Shown piece by piece: positions 60,784 to 64,000 of a stretch of DNA of 64,000 bases; the stretch's first letter is position 1; every line of letters starts with the position of its first letter. The notes below the pieces were generated by a model, which saw nothing but the letters and a program-made list of their open reading frames with translations, was not told the origin of the DNA and did not search any database. Source of the DNA: Sandaracinobacteroides sp041675905 (GTDB lineage Bacteria; Pseudomonadota; Alphaproteobacteria; Sphingomonadales; Sphingomonadaceae); contig JBAYSX010000001.1 in NCBI GenBank assembly GCA_041675905.1, forward strand, positions 218,022 through 282,021, written 5' to 3'. The position numbers and the translations under genes are program-made.

Positions 60784-61434
60784 ATGAAACTCGCCATTTA
60801 CGACATGGATAAAACCATCACCCGCATCCCCAGCTGGATGCCGTGGCTGCTATTTTATGCGCTCCACAATGCGCCGTGGCGGCTGGCGCTGTTGCCGTTG
60901 GCGGTGGTGCCGGCGGCGGGCTTTCTGCTGAAACTGACCGACCGCAAGGGGCTTAAAGAGGCGACCCAGGCGCTGCTGATGGGCCGGCGTGTGCAGACCG
61001 CGCGCGTTGAGCGAACAGCAGCGGCCTTTGCTGCGCGATTTGGCGCGGCGCAGGAATTGCCGGGCGCGCTGGCGCAAATCGCGGCGGATCGGGCGGATGG
61101 CTGGCGCATCCTGATCGCAACTGCCAGTTGCGGCTATTATGCCCGGCATATGGCGGCGCGCTGGGGGGTGGAAGAGGTGATCGCGACCGCAAATTTCACC
61201 GACGGTGAGTTTCTGACCAACCGGATCGACGGCGAAAACTGCTATGGCGGGGCGAAACGCGCGATGCTGGAGGAGAAGTTCCCGCAACGTGCCGAACGTA
61301 TACGCTTTTATTCCGACCATGTCAGCGATTTGCCTGCGCTGCTGTGGGCAGATGAGGCCGTCGCGGCAAACCCATCCCCGCCGTTACGCGCCGAGGCGCA
61401 ACGGCGGGGCTGGCCGATTTGCGAATGGATGTGA
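60784..61434 (+). CDS. HAD-IB family phosphatase
   Basis: A 216-residue HAD hydrolase. The nucleophile motif is YDMDKTITRIPSW (Asp7, Asp9), motif II is LIATASCGYYARHMA, and motif III/IV is FYSDHVSDLPALLWADEAVAANPSP. A hydrophobic segment follows motif I (LLFYALHNAPWRLALLPLAVVPAAGFLL), as in the HAD-IB group related to SerB. Substrate is unknown; phospholipid-head or sugar phosphate are options. It is 5 bp after the nuclease and ends 1 bp from aspartate aminotransferase. Confidence 0.87.
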   Translation: MKLAIYDMDKTITRIPSWMPWLLFYALHNAPWRLALLPLAVVPAAGFLLKLTDRKGLKEATQALLMGRRVQTARVERTAAAFAARFGAAQELPGALAQIAADRADGWRILIATASCGYYARHMAARWGVEEVIATANFTDGEFLTNRIDGENCYGGAKRAMLEEKFPQRAERIRFYSDHVSDLPALLWADEAVAANPSPPLRAEAQRRGWPICEWM

Positions 61435-61435
61435 A

Positions 61436-62641
61436 TTACGCGGCAAGTGCTCCGCAGGCGCGCTGGATGCGCGTACAGGCATCTTCCAGACTTGCCGTGT
61501 CGGTCGCATAAGAGATTCGGAATGCTGGCGACAGGCCAAAGGCCGCGCCATGCACCACCGCGACGCCTTCGGCTTCCAGCAGGTAACCGGCAACGTCCTC
61601 GTCCGTCTGGATCAGCTTGCCGTCCGGCGTTTTCTTGCCGATCAGTCCCGAGCAGTCGGGATAGACGTAAAATGCGCCTTCCGGCGTCGGGCAGGAAAGG
61701 CCGGCCGCCTGGTTCAGCATCGACACCACCAGATCGCGGCGTTGCTGGAATACGGCGGCGCGTTCTTTCAGGAAATCCTGCGGGCCGTTCAGCGCCGCAA
61801 CCGTTGCCGCCTGCGAGATGGCGCAGGGGTTGGAGGTGGATTGCGACTGGATTTTGGCGATGGCCTTGATGATGGTTTTCGGGCCACCGGCGAAGCCAAT
61901 GCGCCAGCCGGTCATTGCATAGGCTTTCGACGCGCCATTTACCGTCAGCGTGCGGTCGAACAGCCGGGGCTCGACGGCAGCGATCGTGGCGAACTGGAAA
62001 TTGTCGTAAATGATATGCTCATACATATCGTCTGTCAGGATAAAGACATGCGGATGGCCGAGTAATACATCTGCCAGCGCCTGCAATTCCGCCGCAGTAT
62101 AGGCAGCGCCGGTCGGGTTCGAAGGCGAGTTCAGGATCAGCCATTTGGTTTTCGGCGTGATGGCGGCGTCCAGTTGTTCCGGCGTCAGTTTGAAACCGGC
62201 TTCGAGCGGGCAGGGAAGGATTACCGGCGTTGCACCGCAAAATTGCACGATATCCGGGTAGCTGACCCAATAAGGTGCCGGAATCACCACTTCATCGCCG
62301 GCATCAAGCGTTGCGACCAGCGCATTGAAAATCGTCTGCTTGCCACCGACGTTCACCGTGATCTGATCGAGTGGATAATCGAGTTGATTGTCGCGGCGGA
62401 ACTTTGCCTGGATAGCGGTTTTCAGTTCCTTGGTTCCGTCCACGACCGTATATTTGGTGTCGCCACGGCGGATCGCTTCGATAGCGGCTTCCTTTACGAA
62501 ATCCGGCGTATCGAAATCAGGTTCACCCGCGCCAAGGCCGATAATATCGCGCCCGGCGGCCTTCAGTTCGGCCACCTTGGCGGTGACGGCGATGGTCGGG
62601 CTGGGCTGGATACGATTGATGGCGGCAGACAACAAAGACAT
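61436..62641 (-). CDS. aatA: Aspartate aminotransferase, class I
   Basis: A 401-residue PLP enzyme of the Ib aspartate/prephenate aminotransferase group. Visible motifs are LGAGEPDFDTPDFVKEAA, LNSPSNPTGAAYTAAEL, ILTDDMYEHIIYD, and the PLP-lysine loop VNGASKAYAMTGWRIGF. Many alphaproteobacterial members act on both aspartate and prephenate. The ATG at 62641 has GAGGA 6 nt upstream; an ATG two codons earlier is too close to that site. Confidence 0.95.
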   Translation of the reverse strand: MSLLSAAINRIQPSPTIAVTAKVAELKAAGRDIIGLGAGEPDFDTPDFVKEAAIEAIRRGDTKYTVVDGTKELKTAIQAKFRRDNQLDYPLDQITVNVGGKQTIFNALVATLDAGDEVVIPAPYWVSYPDIVQFCGATPVILPCPLEAGFKLTPEQLDAAITPKTKWLILNSPSNPTGAAYTAAELQALADVLLGHPHVFILTDDMYEHIIYDNFQFATIAAVEPRLFDRTLTVNGASKAYAMTGWRIGFAGGPKTIIKAIAKIQSQSTSNPCAISQAATVAALNGPQDFLKERAAVFQQRRDLVVSMLNQAAGLSCPTPEGAFYVYPDCSGLIGKKTPDGKLIQTDEDVAGYLLEAEGVAVVHGAAFGLSPAFRISYATDTASLEDACTRIQRACGALAA

Positions 62642-62672
62642 GGACATTCCTCGTGAATTTTATCGCCTGCGA

Positions 62673-64000
62673 TTAGGCTTCTGCGCGGCTGGCGGCAAGA
62701 GCCACGGGTATGAGCCCGCGCAACGCATTGCCGACGAAAAGACGGCCTGATGCCGCCGCCATGCGTAAATCGCTTTCATGAAGATCGGCTTCTATTGCCG
62801 CGCCCGTAGTCAGCAAGGACTCGCGTAAAACTCCTGGCAACAGGCCGCGCGACAGTGGTGGCGTATGATAAATGCCGTCAGAGGCCACGAAAATATTGGT
62901 GAAACTGCCTTGCGTTGCGAAGCCTTCCCCATCCAGAAACAGCACCTCCGCCGCACCGGTGGCCTGTCGTGCCACATCGAGAAAATTGCGATTGTTGCTT
63001 TTATGCCGCAGTCGCCAATCCGTTGCGGGCACGGGAAGCGGCGCCAGCATGGCGAGAAGCTGGCTGACGGTGGACGGCAGCGCCGATAACTGCAGCGCCA
63101 GCGCGCCCGATTCGGCCAGCAGCAGCCGCAAACGTTGCGCACCGGCGGGTGGCAAGGCAGTAATGCGCGCGGCCAGTTCGTCGGGCGCGAACGGGAAGCC
63201 GAAGCGCGCCGCCGAACGCGCCATGCGCGCCAGATGCAGCCGCAACAATGGAACGCTGCCATCTGCCTCCCGCCGCATCGTTTCGATCAATGTGGCGGGG
63301 CGCGCCGGATGCAGGAATTCCGCTTTCAGCAGACATTCGCGCCATTCCTCAGAAGCGGCCGAGTCGGCGACAATGCCGCTGCCAAGGCCGATCCGCGCCT
63401 GGCCCGCTTCGATGGCGATGGTGCGGATGGCGACGTTGAAATCCGCAGCATCGCCATCTGGCCCGATCCAGCCGATGCTGCCGCAATAAATGCCGCGCGG
63501 ATGCGATTCCAGTTCCGCCAATATCTCCATCGCGCGGATTTTCGGCGCACCGGTGATCGACCCGCAGGGGAAAAGCGCGGCCAGTACATCCAGTGCGTCT
63601 TTCCCCGCCATCCGTTCCGACGTGATCGTGGAGGTCATCTGGTGCAACGACGGGTAGGTTTCCACCGCGAGCAGTTTCGGCGTCCGCACCGATCCTGGCA
63701 TCGAGACGCGGGACAGGTCGTTGCGGATCAGATCGGCGATCATCAGATTTTCGGCGCGGTTTTTCGGGTCCGTGGAAAGGCTCGCGGCCGCCGCCGCATC
63801 GGACTGTGCATCGGCTTCGCGGGGGGCAGTACCCTTCATCGGTCGCGCCACCAACCTGCCATCGTGCAGGGTGAAAAACAGTTCCGGCGACAGGCTGAGC
63901 CACCAGCGACCATCGCCAGCATGCACCAGCGCCGCATGCGGCGCGTGGGCCATCAGGCGCAACCTTGCGAACAGGGCCAGCGGATGGCCGGACAGCGGCA
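62673..64000 (-). CDS. pabB: Aminodeoxychorismate synthase component I fused to lyase (PabB-PabC), cut by window edge
   Basis: The 5' end lies beyond the right edge; about 442 residues are visible. The chorismate-binding part has PMKGTAPREADAQ, ENLMIADLIRNDLSRV, ETYPSLHQMTSTI and the active-site CGSITGAPKIRAMEIL. After about residue 215 it joins a PabC-type lyase domain with LHLARMARSAARFGF, NRNFLDVA, EVLFLDGEGFATQGSFTNIFV and SRGLLPGVLRESLL. The fusion makes 4-aminobenzoate for folate from chorismate. The frame stays open to the window end (residues PLALFARLRL precede LMAHAPH). Confidence 0.92.
   Translation of the reverse strand, partial: PLSGHPLALFARLRLMAHAPHAALVHAGDGRWWLSLSPELFFTLHDGRLVARPMKGTAPREADAQSDAAAAASLSTDPKNRAENLMIADLIRNDLSRVSMPGSVRTPKLLAVETYPSLHQMTSTITSERMAGKDALDVLAALFPCGSITGAPKIRAMEILAELESHPRGIYCGSIGWIGPDGDAADFNVAIRTIAIEAGQARIGLGSGIVADSAASEEWRECLLKAEFLHPARPATLIETMRREADGSVPLLRLHLARMARSAARFGFPFAPDELAARITALPPAGAQRLRLLLAESGALALQLSALPSTVSQLLAMLAPLPVPATDWRLRHKSNNRNFLDVARQATGAAEVLFLDGEGFATQGSFTNIFVASDGIYHTPPLSRGLLPGVLRESLLTTGAAIEADLHESDLRMAAASGRLFVGNALRGLIPVALAASRAEA

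Noticed and set aside
1..64000. CRISPR arrays, insertion sequences, prophage genes, replication origin
   Set aside because: I saw no regularly spaced repeats, transposases, integrases, phage structural genes or DnaA-box clusters.

Overview
The window is GC-rich and densely packed with core genes. It looks like a chromosomal segment of an alphaproteobacterium, most likely of the order Sphingomonadales. This rests on gene content and order: a separate gene for an NDUFS4-like complex I subunit, the DUF3576 lipoprotein-leuS-lptE-holA run, lepB-rnc-era-recO-parC, a PEPxxWA-type C-terminal sorting signal, an MCE lipid transporter resembling the sphingomonad LinKLMN set, and a full cytochrome c maturation operon. 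I see no insertion sequence, prophage, plasmid gene or CRISPR array.

Layout. 1-8.6 kb: 7Fe ferredoxin, complex I accessory subunit, HrpB helicase, long-chain polyprenyl diphosphate synthase, chorismate mutase, an OprO/P-type porin, a serine beta-lactamase-like hydrolase and glucose-6-phosphate isomerase. 8.6-14 kb: lepB-rnc-era-recO-parC. 14-17 kb: an orphan ParA-like ATPase, divergent from a metallophosphoesterase and a GT4 glycosyltransferase that look like the PlcP-Agt pair (phosphate-starvation lipid remodelling); the shared upstream region holds a row of PHO-box-like repeats. 17-26.3 kb: PBP1A, an unknown outer-membrane-type protein, DUF3576-leuS-lptE-holA, a thiamine-phosphate-synthase-like gene overlapping holA antiparallel, and the YggS-type PLP protein. 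26.3-30.5 kb: a small PEPxxWA-CTERM protein behind three palindromes, yebC-ruvC-ruvA-ruvB, and mntP. 30.5-34 kb: ydbH-ynbE-ydbL, an inner-to-outer-membrane phospholipid transport module. 34-36 kb: an apparently exported isoaspartyl methyltransferase and a quinone oxidoreductase. 36-42.4 kb: ccmB, then ccmCDEFGH and a TPR protein, interrupted by an opposing DUF4168 gene; ccmA is absent. 42.5-48 kb: kup, an Ala-rich lipoprotein, hemC-hemD and a mitofilin-like protein. 48-55.4 kb: ugd, acyl-CoA dehydrogenase, a DUF2889 protein and cysD-cysNC-cysQ. 55.4-64 kb: a LuxR-type regulator, tRNA-Met, the four-gene MCE/Mla-type ABC transporter, a secreted nuclease, a HAD phosphatase, aspartate aminotransferase, and a PabB-PabC fusion cut by the right edge.

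Taken together the region is rich in cell-envelope functions: three separate lipid systems (PlcP-Agt, YdbH-YnbE-YdbL, LinKLMN/Mla type), LPS transport (LptE), peptidoglycan synthesis, porins, cytochrome c assembly and quinone side-chain synthesis. I found no wholly new multi-gene system. The strongest leads are the PHO-box array in front of plcP-agt, the palindrome-studded promoter of the PEPxxWA protein, an isolated 14-nt inverted repeat inside the ccm locus, and a structured leader in front of the leuS operon. Coordinates were read by eye from the sequence, and start codons are my choice where noted.
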